64,000 nt of DNA from Branchiostoma floridae (GCF_000003815.2 NC_049992.1:19047707-19111706), one strand, 5' to 3'; shown: positions 1 to 13,289, numbered from the stretch's first letter. Program-made: numbers and translations. The notes: a model not told the origin generated them from the sequence alone.

Positions 1-69
1 TATTGTTGACGATAATATTACTTGTAACATGAACAGTTATACTTTTTTGTTTAAGATTGGATGAAGTAT

Positions 70-1130
70 AACTGAAGCTGTGCTGACAAAGAAGCTGTGC
101 TCGTATTCATTCGACTCCATAAATGGAAGATACTGGAATCTTACGGGATTCCGCCGGATGTCTTAAGTGCTGTTCGTGTCATCTATGAAGAATGGTATTC
201 ACTCCTGAGGGAGAAACTGATGCATTCAGCATCAATACCTGCGTCCTTCAGGGTGACCCCTAGGCACCCTTTCTCTTCATTATATGTCTCGATTATGCAT
301 TACGGTCTTCGATATCTGACTCGGAGGGACTAACACTCCGACGCAGACGAAGCCGACGACACCCGACTAAAAAACCCTACCTGATTTAGATTTTGCCAAT
401 GACATTGCTTTGTTGGAAAATTCTATAGAACTTCCACAAAAACCAAAGTTGAAACCGCCTGCCAAAACATAGGGTTTTGCCTCAATACTTCTAAGACTAA
501 GTTTATGCACTTAAATCCAACAACTCCTAGTCTACTTTGAACATCTGACGGTACCTCAATAGAGCAGGCCACCGACTTCAAATACTTTGGAGGTTTCACT
601 GATAGTGGTCATGATATGAATGTTACTAGCCTTGGCATGGAGTGCCCTTCACTCACTACACAGAGTTTGGAAATCCCCCATCAGAAAACAAACCAAGACA
701 AAACTCTTTCAGACATGTCATGTATAGAAACAATTCTTTTGTACGGTTCTGAATCTTGGCTTATGATTAGGTCACAATTCCAAAAACTCAATGGCACATA
801 TACGAGGATGCTTCGTGTAGTCTACAACTGTTCATGGTGGAAACACACTACAAACAAACAGTTGTATGGATCACTACCAAAAGTCTCTTTAAAAGTGAAG
901 CAGCCTATGCCTTGCGGGTCATGTAGCTCGTGGCAATGAACCAGCTGGAAGACTCTTGTTGTGGTCCCCCGACGCGAAGAGAAGGGTTGGCCGCAGAACC
1001 ACAACTCTTAAGAAACTCATTGAGGTCGAAACAGAGCTGGAAGGGCAAGGGCTACTCTCTGCGATGAAAGACAAGCTGTTCTGGAGGACTAACGTCGTCT
1101 GCTCCACCTCACACGAGGATGAATGATGAT
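70..1130 (+). mobile_element. Decayed RTE-type non-LTR retrotransposon (RT and C-terminal part)
   Basis: Three frames must be stitched to follow one retrotransposon polyprotein. Positions 97-333 encode an RT-like stretch (LESYGIPPDVLSAVRVIYEEW, then a degraded VLQGD-like motif). Around 390-435 the frame reads DFANDIALLENSIE, the catalytic FADD box with the first Asp changed to Asn. Positions 720-900 give LLYGSESW and YTRMLRVVYNCSWW, then NKQLYG-LPKVS, the typical C-terminus of RTE/BovB-like LINEs. The tail ends with AATGATGATGATT near 1120-1131, a usual short 3' repeat for such elements. Frameshifts, an internal stop and the lost Asp show it is dead. The clade is inferred from motif recognition, not from a search. 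Confidence 0.8.
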
Positions 1131-1390
1131 GATTTCCATTTATTCTGTTGCTATTGTATCAAATGACATACAACAACATAGAAGTGAGGATGATAGGCAG
1201 AAACTTTATCTGATATTGCAAATGATGAACAACTTATCTAAAGTGCATGGTTTGGGCAGTATTTGAAAACGTACCTCAAATGGAAAAGGACAAATGGATG
1301 ATCGTTAGCAAGATTGTTATATTTCAACCATATCAAAGGCATGGGTTCATATATATTGCTTTCCCTTACGTTTATTTTCTCCTCCTCCTC
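1131..1390. other. Intergenic, no recognisable feature
   Basis: AT-rich sequence between the LINE relic and the first TTAA element. I see no ORF, repeat or RNA gene in it. Confidence 0.4.
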
Positions 1391-2283
1391 TTAACCCTAT
1401 CTAGACAGGGGGGAGGGGGTTGCTAAAAGTGCCTGCGCCAACTTTGACGTCATATAACTGCCGAACGACGTGAGCTAGGACTACGAAACTTGGCGAATTT
1501 TTTAAAGTTTTTGTTTGTTTTTCTTGTTGCCATGGCAACGGGTTTCTGACAGGCACATTTTACCATATGTATTAATGTAATTTCAGTTTGAATTTGTTTA
1601 TCTTTATCATTAACATCTGTGTAATTTTAGATTACATTCATAATTGAATATTCATAATTTATGCTAATTTGATTACGTCTGGGCTGCTACAGTGGTTCGG
1701 GTGGCAGGGGAGGAGCAGCATCCGACATAAGTCAAGTCAAGTCAAGTCATGGGTCATGATGGTGGACAATATCATTATCAACGGTTATGTTATTTTTACT
1801 CAAATTCCTTCCAAATCTTTAATTTTTGTACAAAACACTATTACTTGAACGTTTTTAGTCTATTTCTATTAGGTTTGGGGGTTATATGTAGAAAAAAAGC
1901 GTATTTTAGATTCAAGCTTCTCAATCCAAGATGGCGGACGACTGACGTCATTTTCTGTCGTCGTCATTGGCAACAAAAGACTTGGCACTTAGATGCCTAT
2001 AAGATACCCTCTATAGTCATCGTTTTGTTTGATACCTATGAGTATAGCGAAAATTCCATATTTAGACCGTTTTAGCCTAATGACATTATGACGTCATAAT
2101 TGCGTCATATTACGTCATAACGATAGCAAAATTACGGAAAATATTAACCTTTACAACTACATCATCCGCTCCAAATTTGGTGATCGTAACCCAAGCCGTT
2201 TTGAAATTACGAAGGGGGGGGGGGGCAAAAGAGCCCCCCCCGGCCCCAGGTATCCCAAAAAAGTCCGGTCTAAATAGGGTTAA
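1391..2283 (+). mobile_element. TTAA-flanked MITE (piggyBac-type), copy 1, diverged
   Basis: It starts TTAACCCTATCTAGAC and ends with GTCTAAATAGGGTTAA, so the termini are inverted and carry TTAA at both edges. This is the target-site and CCC/GGG end pattern of piggyBac elements. Long G and C runs follow each end. The interior shares CCATGGCAAC, CAAGATGGCGGA and TGACGTCA motifs with copies 2-4. A foreign stretch of about 70 bp interrupts it at roughly 1678-1747. That stretch ends in tandem AAGTC units, which look like the 3' tail of a SINE or LINE. There is no transposase ORF, so it is non-autonomous. Confidence 0.75.
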
Positions 2284-2571
2284 AACCTCAAATTGATTGA
2301 TATCCGCCATCTTTTAGGAGATGAATAGTTTCAGTCGCAAAGATCATACCAACATCATCATAACTGACAAATGACTCACTAACACAGCTATTCCTACTTT
2401 CACGCCCAGTCAATCATTAAAAACAAACTTTCGTGTTTCTCTCTGTTCTACATGTTTTGCTTGATAATTGTTTGTTGTCTGAGGTTTGATTACTCTGCTT
2501 TGGATACATATGCCCGTACTGGTGATGTACTTCTGTTGCTCAGAATCTTATGTAACGTGATATTTTAATAC

Positions 2572-3658
2572 GAGAACTAGAGTTCCACGAACACATGCCT
2601 TTGCCAAATAAAGTAGGTTTGTTATGTAGAATGGTGTCTGTAGACAAATGCGTAAATCATTTCAATTTGTTTTATAATTATATGCTTGGAGTTGGTTTGA
2701 AAAATTTCGGCATTAATTATGCAAATTAGGTCCCAATTTACAATTAATCAATATCAAATTGTATCAAGCATTGCTTAAGCTATCAGCAAACCAAGAATCA
2801 TGATGATCCTTTCTTGACTTATTCTCTTTCAAAGTCTTATACACCCCTTATACTCTCTTTCCTATTTCTCAGTTACATGTGTGACAACGTTGAAACTACA
2901 GTAACTATAATGGAATGCAATGGATTTATGAACTTTTCATAATCAATTATGCAAATTAGCTGTTAATTTGCATAATAAGTATCACATTGTGTAAGTCTTC
3001 ACTTAGGCTATCTACATGCCAGAAATCGTGACGATCCGTCAACACGTTCATATTTTCTCATTAATTATGCAAATGAGGTCGTCAGTTGCATGACTAATAT
3101 GTATTGCTATTTCTCTCTTTCTCAGCTACATATGTGACAAGTTTGAAAGTCCTATCATGGAAAGCAGTGGATTTATAAACTTTCCTCATTAATTATGCAA
3201 ATTAGCTGTTGATTTACATAATTAGTATTCCATTATGTAAGTCAACACTCATTCTATCTACATACCAAAAATCATGAAGATCCGTCAACACGTTGCAGAG
3301 TTATTCTCGTCCAAAGTTTGAAAGGAAACCGGCGCCTGCAGTACCAAAAAAGCCGCTAGGGGGCCCAAACTCACAGCACATACTCTCTACCCCGTGGGCT
3401 ATCTACCACCCATAAATCATGACCACAGCATGTCCAGAACACGAGATATAAAAAATTGAGTTTCCGCTGCAGTACCTTAGCAAGCCGCTAGGGGGCCCAT
3501 TATCGAACTTGACCTTCGTTTTCCCAACCCCTGCCCACTTACCAAATATCATCAGGATCCATCGAAGGCTTCTCGAGTTATGCTGTTAACACACAGACAC
3601 ACAGACACACAAACACGCCCAAAACGTAACCTTAGTCATTCTGGCAAAGGTAACTAAT
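2572..3658 (+). repeat. ATGCAAAT-rich interspersed repeat (about 1.1 kb)
   Basis: It begins AACTAGAGTTCCACGAACAC and ends in GGCAAAGGTAACT. It contains several copies of TTAATTATGCAAATTA, a conserved block with CCGCTAGGGGGCCCA, and an ACACAGACACACAGACAC stretch just inside the right end. Related copies lie at 36.0-37.1 kb and 39.3-41.2 kb, with shorter fragments near 16.5, 18.7, 22.7 and 25.7 kb. No coding potential is visible. Near each end sits a short self-complementary motif, here CCTTTGCC / GGCAAAGG. Confidence 0.65.
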
Positions 3659-3685
3659 GTAACCATGTAAGTTATCAAGATGTAA

Positions 3686-6600
3686 TCAACACATACCTAA
3701 CTGGCAAATGAACGCCTTACTGCGGCTGCACGGTTCATCATTCCAGAAGAGCACATATGCACCAACTTCGGCGCAGTCTTCGCCTCCTTCAGACAAATCG
3801 TTCGGCTCACCCGACTTCCAGTTGGTATAGCCGGATGATTCCAGGATTTGGCCGTCTGCAAATACCCATCGACCTTCAGTGTTGGCGTCAGTCAATCCAA
3901 TCCAGCGCGGTTCGTTTGTTCCTCCCAGCTCGGGTATGAAAGTGTTGGTCGCGCAGTCCTTCGGCATGGCCAACAACCCTCCATCTGCGACGCACGCCTG
4001 TCTAGCATCACAATACGTCTTCCTTTCAGCAAAGTACTTGTAGCAGACACCATTAAAGCTGACGTAGTTTGCTTTTGGACACACTAATATAGAAGAAATG
4101 GGAAACTAGGTAAGGTGTCTGAAGGACAAGTGATTATGTTATTCATCAACAAACTTTGAGTGTTTGAAAAATGAATGATGTCATTGTACGTAGTAGAGTT
4201 TAAATCAGGTGACCATGGGTGTAGGTATTACCAGGGATATGGGTGGTGTCCGTAGTAGGCTGACCATCAGTGGAGGAAGTGCCCACCGTAGGTTGACCAT
4301 GGGTGGAGGTGGTGTTCTCTGGAGGATGACCATTGGTGTAAGGAGTGCTGAAAGCAGGTTGATCAGCCTTCATTGTCTGTGAATAGGAGAGATTCCTGAC
4401 TTAGTACAGTACATATGGTGCCAACAATGTCCTCCTAAAATGACATTATGAGTTAAGTACTTTTCCGATGGCTAAGTTAACCCTATTCCGTCGAGGAATT
4501 TTTGTTGCTTGACGGCAGCCGGGTACTTCACCTTACGAACAAGGTAATATAAAGATTTGGCATGTGAAACACGGCAAAAAAACAATACTAGTATACATGT
4601 ATATTAAATATAAAAGAGTTCTACTGATTTCTTACCTAACTAAAATGTTTTCTTAACCCTATTCAGACCGGGGGGGGGGGCTTTTGAGGCCCGCGCCAAC
4701 TTCGAGGTCCTATAACGCCAGAACGCCTTACGCTAAAGCCACCAAATTTGGTGAGTTTTCCTAAAATATTGTTGGCAACAATTTCAAGAAGTTTGACAAA
4801 TTTTCCATTTTTTCGTGTTGCCATGGCAACCGTTTGCTGACAGGCAGTTTTGCCAAAAATCACTATTTTTGGTTCTAACAATGTATTTTTCACATTTATT
4901 TGCTATATTACTGCTATTTTGTTACATAAATAAAATCTTATATTATTAAGCATATCTTTCATAATTATATATGCATAAATTATGCTAATTTGATGACGTC
5001 ATCAGCCCAAAATCCAAGATGGCGGACCGCATGGCCAGATCAAAAATAACAAGCTAATTATCCCTTAAAATTTGTAACTACCTGGTATTTTTTCATCAAA
5101 AACCATCTAAATGAATGAATTTAGTCTATTTCCATTGCCCTTTGTGATTATTTGTTGCAAAAAAAGTAGTTTTAAAAATTCCAGGTGGTGGATATAATAT
5201 GGCGGAGCCTAAATCGTATCTTACATGTGCATAACGTCATTTTATGACGTCATTATGACGTCATCGATGTTGATATTGGCAATACAAGTCGTAAAAAACA
5301 TTATCATTCTGTTATCTGCACTTGTTATTACATTTTTGTAGTATAACTCGAAGTTTTCTGAGAATACCCTTTTTTCATGGGTCCGGCCAATATAATCAAA
5401 TTGATGACGTCATTATTACGTCATTTTACGTCAACGTAACGTCAAACGTCAACTACTTGCTAGATATTATGTCGATATTATGTCCTGAAAATTTGGTGGC
5501 CCTACGGCACGTCGTTCAAGAGTTATAGGACTTAGAAGTGGAGGGCCTCAAAAGCCCCCCCCCCCCGGTCCAGGGATGACCAAAAAAGCCCGGTCTGAAT
5601 AGGGTTAAAGCCCTTACATTAGCTATGAATCGTTCAGTGTCATTGGTCAAGCCTTGATAATGGCCAAACTTCAAAAGCATCAAACAATGGCTTGTTTAGC
5701 AACTTTCCTGTGAGAAAATGTTATTTTTAACCGTTGCCATGGCAAACATTGTAGAAATTTGTCTGATTTTATTTCAAAATGGTTCCAAATATATTCAACA
5801 GGTATTTGTATGATCTAAGTGCAGAGAAATACTCATCAAAATGTGGTTGTGGATTATTAAACCGCATTTGATGACTTGTAATAAGCGATTTTTGTTAGTT
5901 CCATAGATTTGAGTGACGTCACAAAATCACGTGATAATTCCTATAAAGCTAGGCATCTGACATGGTTATCATGCAAAATAATAAAGTAGAAGAATCAACC
6001 TTTTCAAAAAAGTAAGTCACCCTTTGTCCCTTTGTTTGGTACCAAATGGCCATTTTTGGGGACCTGGCCCATGGACTAATAGTATGCTTTGCCTCGTCCG
6101 CTTTTCCTGAAATTATATCGACATTAGCACAGCATCGTTTGTCCCCTTCTCAAAGAAGGCACAGCCTCTTTATTTCTTTTACACGCTATTTTAGTGCCTT
6201 CAAAATTAAATTAAAAGTCAGTATAATAAAAATTGTGGTGGTGGTATACAATCTAGTTCATCAACATTATTTATAATATACAAATACAGATAGGGTACAT
6301 CTCGAAACAAAATAAAGACTGTTGACCTACCTTTTGAACTTCCCGAGCATTGTTGCTAAAATAAAGCCAGGTTCCGAAAATGATCAATGCTGCCAACAAG
6401 GTAGTTATTATCACGGCAAAGCCAATCCTGCCATAAGTGCAATCTGAAAATACATATGATGGAAACGTCTCTCTGAAAATGAAGCACGTATTCAGGCTAC
6501 ATATATTACAGATAATAAGTTGTGCATTCTTATATAATGTAGCATGACTTCTAAGTTTGTATTTAGCTTTGTTGGTATTAAAGCCAGTCAGCCATTAAGA

Positions 6601-7712
6601 ACTGTTGTACAATGTACTTATGTACTTCATCGAAACTTCAGCCAATACTTTTACACTTTTTCTACGGAAACATAATTTCAAACGTTTCTTGACATCCAAA
6701 ATAGGAAGATAATATTTGAAAATAGGTATTTGAAACAAATAGCCTTTATCTATTTTTAGATGCAAGATGATCACATACATTTGTGCTCAAATTGAACAAC
6801 TAGTTTATATGTGGAATATCATTATTTTTCACTTTGATCAGATATTGCTCCAACACCGCAATAAATGTAATCAGTAACTTAACTCTTAAAGAGCACAAAG
6901 TGCATTTATTATGTTTCCTTTTGATAAGGTTACATGAAAATATATCTGAACCTAAACAGATAAATAAACTTACGGCGACGTGCTTGTTGCGGTACGTTTG
7001 GCACGTACATCGGATTCCTGTTCAGGGCGTCTCGTATGGAGTTCGGATCTGGGCTTGGCATATGTCTGTTTTCATGTATGTCATTGTTATCATTTCCAGG
7101 AACCACGTTGTCACCATTACGTTCAGTTAAGTTGCATTCTAACGATGGGTTTGGGAATCCATATGCGACGGCATAAGGCATTTCAGGGTCTAGATTGGCA
7201 TCATTGTCTGTGATATCGACTTCGTCAGGAATCTCAGAATAAATGTCGTCTTTGTTTGTTTCATTGTTACCATTATCGTCGTTGTTTTTTGTGTATCCTG
7301 AATTTTGCGGTGAGGTTGGATTACTGTTCGATTTCGAAGCCTCCGTGTCACTCTGACAAATGCTTTCAGCGTCAGCTTTAGCGCTTGTTGTGTCAAGCAT
7401 ATGATTCCCCTCATCATTCTCATTATACTCGATGGATACTTCTTTTCCTGAGTGACTGGCGTTAGTCGGTCTCTCATCTGTATTTTGAAGTTCAGGTTTG
7501 GTAGTGCTATCTTGAACAGGAACCGAGCTGTCAGTATCATTCTCAGGGCTGCATCTTGTTTCGTACGTCGGATTCGGGAACACGTTTGTAACAACATAAG
7601 ACCGATCTTTCTGTATTTCGGCATCTGAACGAATTTGCGTCAAACCACCTTCGGAAACACCGTTTGTGTGGACTGTTGGTACAGCATCAGTGGTGATGTT
7701 GTCTTCAGCCAT
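3686..7712 (-). CDS. Gene A: type II transmembrane C-type lectin (4 exons, about 464 aa)
   Basis: Exons on the minus strand are 7712-6974, 6443-6331, 4376-4232 and 4083-3686. All junctions are GT/AG and the phases (1, 0, 1) fit. Residues 1-246 are an acidic, Asn/Asp-rich cytoplasmic tail with NPxY-type motifs (NPTY 47-50, NPMY 233-236) and a YSEI sorting-type motif (158-161). Residues 253-275 form one TM helix. Residues 285-332 are a Thr/Pro-rich stalk. Residues 334-464 are a C-type lectin domain with WIGL (393-396), EPN (425-427) and WND (446-448) plus the expected cysteines. In this family EPN with WND usually means Ca2+-dependent mannose/glucose-type binding. A strong donor-like AG|GTATGT at 3697-3691 leaves open a further 3' exon instead of the TGA used here. 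Start: the ATG at 7712, in frame with the rest. Ligand and role are unknown; a surface lectin receptor is inferred. Confidence 0.85.
4653..5608 (+). mobile_element. TTAA-flanked MITE, copy 2, in intron 2 of gene A
   Basis: The termini are TTAACCCTATTCAGACCGGG and its inverted partner ending CCGGTCTGAATAGGGTTAA, with TTAA at both edges, 956 bp in all. G and C runs, CCATGGCAAC, CAAGATGGCGGA and repeated TGACGTCA follow in the same order as in copies 1, 3 and 4. There is no ORF of transposase size. It sits between the stalk and TM exons of the lectin gene. Confidence 0.85.
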
Positions 7713-8480
7713 GATTACTTCCCACCCTGGATATACATGTAGTTGTAAAAATGCTTATCCTTACCATCATAGTGTCGTATGTACTCTACCTCCCTCCGTC
7801 CCTCCCATATCATATTTCAGTGATTACCCTTTATGTCATAGACAACCAGTTATATAGTGGACATGTTCTTTATTAAAGGACAGCATCAGAAAATCCTCAA
7901 ATCATTATTTTCCAGTAGTTTACTCATTAAAAAGTTGATGTACGTCAATTTTTACATTGATCCGCCTAATATGACCCTGTAGACACGTTTGAACTTCGCG
8001 CTCTCCTCCTCTCTTCCGCCGCGCTGGGCCATGACGTAATGGCCCCGTGCTGATCGTCTGACGTCACGGATCGGAAACTTCTGGCCAGCCATTTTGCTCG
8101 GTGAACCTCGATCCTTTCAGCGGTAAATAATCACTCCACCATTCTGGAGTTTAGTCCGCTGTTGTTGACAATTACCTTCGTGGACCTGTAAGTCGCGTTG
8201 TGAGCTGTCTACGAAGCCATAGTCCCCGGAAGACTGAACATGAATGAGCTTGCCTGCGAGTAAACCGCGCGGCGACGGAACGAAATCAAAACAATGGTGG
8301 TGGGGGAGGTTCACGCACCGTGCCATTCTGGACTGTTACAGGAGCGAGTTCGAGTCAGTTCTTACCTTCTCCTTTCCGGATAGCACATCGATAATTACAC
8401 GTAATCTTCCACGAATTAGGGTTGAATTTACAGTTGTCCAACTAACATTGACTTTAAACAAAACCGAGTTTTCGTGACAT
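7713..8480 (-). promoter_or_regulatory. Possible promoter / 5' UTR region upstream of gene A
   Basis: Between 7980 and 8330 the sequence is unusually GC-rich for this window and holds TGACGTAA (about 8032) and TGACGTCA (about 8060), which match the CRE/ATF site. A minus-strand donor CGAAG|GTAATT lies at 8180-8170 and a plus-strand donor CCT|GTAAGT near 8186-8192. It could therefore hold a noncoding first exon of gene A or of a divergent transcript. I cannot decide the orientation, and TGACGTCA also occurs inside the local MITEs. Confidence 0.3.
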
Positions 8481-11200
8481 TTTTCCTCTGACAACATACC
8501 CTTGATATATGGTAAAAAAAGTTCAACCAGAAAGGTTGTCTTCATAATTGTCAGGGAGGTTGTGCACACACAGTACTGCGTACACAAAAAAAACGGTACA
8601 CCAAATAATAAATGATTGATTTTGTTCTTTCACAACGTTTTTGACTTGAAATAGACGTTTGCATCCAATGATCATATTATACGTTTTCCGATATTTTCTC
8701 TTCAATCTTCGGCGTATTCTTTTGCTTACATTGCGGATGTCTTGTAACATCTATTATCATAATACCGGTACGTTTACGACGATTTCTCTAGCCATACTGA
8801 TTTGACAAATTGTCAACGCATCATTTTCTCCAGTTACATGTTGCTGTTATAGGTTACCCTTGCCACTTCTTCTATGTAACTTTTCTGCCACTCTTGTCCT
8901 GCTAAAAGCGTAATATTGTAATTGTAACACGCCGCGGAATTACACGGCGAACGGGCGCGCGTGGTTGGGAGGGGGTAAAAATACCGGTAGGAAGAAACAC
9001 GGCACAATTAACTGTCGTTATGTACCTTTATACATCCCCTGATGTTCCTTCGGAGTTCCTTTTCTGTTCGTAAATGCATAAAACATGAGCATACAAATGT
9101 CATGAGAAAACGGACGTATACTGTCAAGAATTTTCATTTAACTTCTGTCCGTCACAACCGCTATGACGTAACACTTCACTGCTAGCGTAGACATAAAAAT
9201 GGCGGGAAAATGGCATGCGTACGTTCAATTTTGTCCATTCAGTCATAGATCCGGGCTATTATGCAACGGTTCTTCACACTTTTACACGAGTTGTAGGTCA
9301 CCAACAGACATTCAAGATTGTTGTTTAATCATCTTCGTCTTGTGCCGTGAGCATGTGTAATTATGATCTATAAATTTGGCAATGAACGTGACGGTGTGTT
9401 CGTCCCACGACGAGCTGCCTACCTCGAAAAAGATACTGAAAACTTTTGGCCTTGTTGTCTTCGAATGCATTGTTATCGATGCTTTGTAAATGATGTATTG
9501 GACACCTAGATGTCTGAAGTGTGCACAGCTCAGAAATAACTATTGTTGCATGTGTAGATCTCATTAAGTTCCAGTATTTTTAATCTACCGGTATAAGTCT
9601 TACTACCGGTATTATGCCAATGCATGTTACTATTTACAGTATGGTTGAAAAATTTGTTTTGGAAACAGCCGAAAATGGATGTGGGCATGCACAGTTTTTT
9701 CATCAGCATCAGACAAACAACACGTCAAGTTCCTAAATATTTATCATATATTTGCGTTACGTCAGCGAAGTTCAAGTCAATATCCCTGGCGCCATTGTGA
9801 TTTCAAACATTGAAATATTTGCCTTCTTTTCATACATTTTTTGCTGTGTTATAGTATACGGGTTTGATTAATAATTTCTAAACTTGTTACTTGTAACCGT
9901 AGCTAACTAGGGAGTCGTGCGATATTTGATAGAACAAGTTGAATGCCAACATACTGTCTATTCCCTAAAATCCCCCTGCAAATGAAAATAAAAAAGTGCA
10001 AAATGCCATTGAACTCTTGCATAGAAACAACCTTACTTCAGACTCATCACAATATTGCATCGTATATTTGTGAGTCTTCTAGATCGAAGGTGGGTGGCTC
10101 TCCGATAGTACAATAAGAATGGTTCAAAAAAGTTATTGTGTGAGCGTAGAAAAAGGCACTTGCAAAGCCTGTTTAAGAATTGATATAATAAGTGCACAAG
10201 TTGCTTAGTGACAGTTCAGTAAAGTCTATAAGACTAGCGCACAGTCTGGTAGGTTGTACCCCGAGTTTATCATGGTTAAGAGTAACAACACAATTTAGCG
10301 TGGTGTGGAAGTCAGACAGAGATAAAATGTGTTTCACATTGGGGTTTGGTGCCTTTATACTAGAGGATGTTGTTTTTGTTATTTAGGATAATGTTACTTT
10401 TATCAAAAAGAGTATATACAGTAGTTTACCTTCGGTTAGAATAAAATGAAGCATACACATATAGATATTGTATATCGCCAGGGGAAGCTTCATTATTACT
10501 ATAATCGATGATAATAGTATAGGTTATTCATGCATGAAAGAATAAAGTGGAATGTTCAGTGAGCATTATATCAAGGACTCAATGCAATATACGAAGTTAC
10601 CTGTCTGCGAAAGAACTTGTAAATTCCTTCACGTTATATACGGTAGACGAACCCAATTCTATTTCAAACTGTACCTTCTATAATGAAAAAAGGGAGCGTT
10701 TTAAAGATGCCACCAAATTCCACCCTAATGTCCCTACGTTTACAGACAAAAAGAAAACTACCCTCCTCTTAACACCACAAAACCCATACATTGAAAATGT
10801 GGGGTCCTTCGTCTTCTGCTGTCTCCGAAAAAGAAATCAAACCCAATAGCTAAGTTTTTGCTTTCTTTTGTTTATTTGAATTAATCGCTATAATAAGTCG
10901 TTTATTATTGTATACCGTTTACCATTGTTTGCCATTTTTGTCACTTTGGCAAGAACATGCAATAAACTTTCATTATTAGTCCAAAACTGGCCCATCGGTA
11001 TGTGATGCAAAATATTTAGCTAGAAACGTAGCTGTATATGTAATAAGTAAATGATATTTTTTAGCAAAAGAATGGCTACAGTCAGGCGTTCACAAGGAAT
11101 GATTTTTATTACATTGTAACTGATAACTAGATATTCCTGTAAGCACAGAATGACATATCTAAAACAGAATATGGGCTCGCTGCAAAAAATAAAAGGTCGA
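8481..11200. other. Intergenic with diverged duplicated blocks
   Basis: No exon, RNA gene or intact mobile element is visible. The block around 10110-10560 (GTGTGAGCGTAGAAAAAGGC, then TTGCTTAGTGACAG and TTTAGCGTGGTGT, then CGCCAGGGGAAGCTTC) is repeated in diverged form at about 13565-13960. Old tandem duplication therefore extends upstream of gene A. Confidence 0.45.
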
Positions 11201-11224
11201 GACAACCCCAAGTGAGAACGAAGT

Positions 11225-11400
11225 CATTAGACATTTTGTACTCACCGGATGGCTTCTACGACTCACCGTCATCTCACTTTATCCGGACTCAAACGTCAAC
11301 GACAGGACTGCGACAGAGTTCACTTCTGATGTCAATTTACTGTAAAAAGACTCAAAACAAACCATTTTTGGGGCCCTAGTATTGTACCTCCATAGCAGCC
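11225..11400 (-). other. First-exon-like module, copy 1
   Basis: The minus strand carries CG|GTGAGTAC at 11246-11239, preceded by a conserved block (CTTCTACGACTC, then TTTATCCGGACTC, then CAGAGTTCACTTCTGAT). The same block with a donor recurs at about 12.2, 19.1 and 26.0 kb and, degraded, at 22.0 kb. In the last duplicated unit it lies upstream of gene C, so I read it as a noncoding 5' exon plus flank. Confidence 0.4.
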
Positions 11401-12189
11401 TCTCTGGGGCCTTTTCCGGTCTTTTCTTGGCTCATAATACACTTTTCCTGGCCATTTCTTTTGTGTAGAAAATATACAAATCACAAGCTCATACACTTAT
11501 TTAAAGCTTGATTTTGTCCTCAACAGGAAGGTATTCCTTAGCCAAAAAACGTCTAAAATTTACAAATATCCCTTCAGTCCTAAACCCATCATTTGCACTT
11601 CACTGTCCCCAAAGACCCTACATAAACTCTATGCATGATTCCTGGATCAAATGTATAATGTTATATGCCTGTGAGATCTGGGACAAGGTTTGTTATTCAA
11701 AAGACAATTGTCCTGTCAAAATAACTCAAAACCTTTTTTTCTTGGTAAAAACAACCGGGGTGTGCACAGGAATTCATGTAACTATGCATGCAGGACAGAG
11801 CTTGGGATGTTCCCAACAGATATAAATTTTAGATATATCCGTCCGTGTAACAATTAAAAAAATACTGGCTAAGACTTAAACAGCTGGACAACTCCGCACA
11901 TTGTCAAGAATTCAATTTGGGATATGGTGAACAAAAAAATCTGGATACACCGTATCAAAGAAATAGTAGGTAGACTATTATTTCTTACAACCAACTACCC
12001 TACATTAGACAATAAGAATATATGATTGTATATTGTTAAAGAGAAGAGTGATATGTATTTTCAATTATTCTTTCATCAATTGTCCGCAGATAATGGTAAG
12101 CCAGGATTTTACAAAAAAATACCAAAGCCGAATACTCCTCTTAGACCTTGAGACTGTACATGCAATTAGCCGTCGGGCATAATTTTGCA

Positions 12190-12420
12190 AAATAGTTAGA
12201 CAGTTTATACTCACCAGAGGTCTTCTATGATGGTGGCTCACAGTCCTCGCTTTATCAGGACTTAGACCTAAGTGACACGACTGTGATATTTAGTTCTCGG
12301 TAGACAGAGTTCGTTTCTGATATCGGTTGACTGTAATGAATTATTCAAGACACAGGACGAACCATTTGCAGGTGCATAAAATCGGATGTAGATGCATTGA
12401 TGTCATCGCCTGTTGGTATG
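12190..12420 (-). other. First-exon-like module, copy 2
   Basis: It has the same layout as the 11.2-kb copy: a minus-strand donor CTG|GTGAGTATA ending the block at 12215, then CAGAGTTCGTTTCTGAT and GAATTATTCAAGAC upstream. There is no ORF. It is probably a leftover 5' exon from a duplicated receptor gene. Confidence 0.4.
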
Positions 12421-13289
12421 TTGTAAGTATAGTGAACAAAGTGCTTGTTTTTACAAATATGTACTTCAATATGAAACAATTGTTATCGTTTACAGTAAAA
12501 AATGCACCTGTGGTTTATACATTCCTTGTTACTAAAAGCATGAACTTGCCCTGGCACGTTTCCCAACAACATCAGACAAATGAAACGGCAGACTCCTGAA
12601 TAAACATCAATACACCCACCGAGTCACGCAAGGTTTCTTTATCGCAATTGCGGCTTTAGAAAAACTGGATCAAATGCCTTGGTTTATTTTTCTTAGTCGT
12701 TTCCTGATAATGGTTTTGTATTAGTTACACGATTAGTAACTTAACCACGTCGGCATTAGGCAAGTACGAGTTTGACAACATTATATCTCCCAAGTCCCAT
12801 TTTTTTTCAAAATCCCTCTGCTCGTTGAAAAAAAAAACATGTGAAATGTCACTTAACTCTTACATAAAGGCAAACGCAGCCATGCCCGAGACTCATCGTG
12901 GTATTCTTCGTGTATTTATATATGTTTACCTCCCAACACGAGGTGGGTATTTTTTTCTTGTACAATTCAAAAAAGTTCTAAAATGATGGTGTGCAAACGT
13001 TAAAAAAATGCTGCACATCATTAATGGGGAACTGCAAGAAAGAATAAATAAGAAAAACGTTTTTGGAGTAACAAAAATCTAGTTTACTAATGATTCCAAG
13101 TGCACAGGCTGCTCGGTGATAATGGCTTTTCAGCAATGACAACACGTGCACAGTCTGATAGATTCCAACTAATGATATTATAGTAAACTTAAACATCACG
13201 ACTCATTATAGATTGCTTTTTGCTATCAGATGCACTCCCTCCACACTGTATATTGAAATGTGTAATTGTTAAGAATAACGTTTGCTTTT
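12421..13289. other. Intergenic, no gene seen
   Basis: AT-rich sequence with short homopolymer runs. I find no exon, inverted-repeat element or RNA gene here. Confidence 0.35.

Noticed and set aside
7190-7624. A 144-codon minus-strand frame inside the first exon of gene A
   Set aside because: It is an alternative frame of the acidic tail exon, which is supported by splice phase and by homology to genes B and C.
8117-8587. Minus-strand ORFs of 69 and 83 codons near the presumed promoter of gene A
   Set aside because: No motif, no homologue in the duplicated units and no consistent splice context; the region is better read as untranslated.
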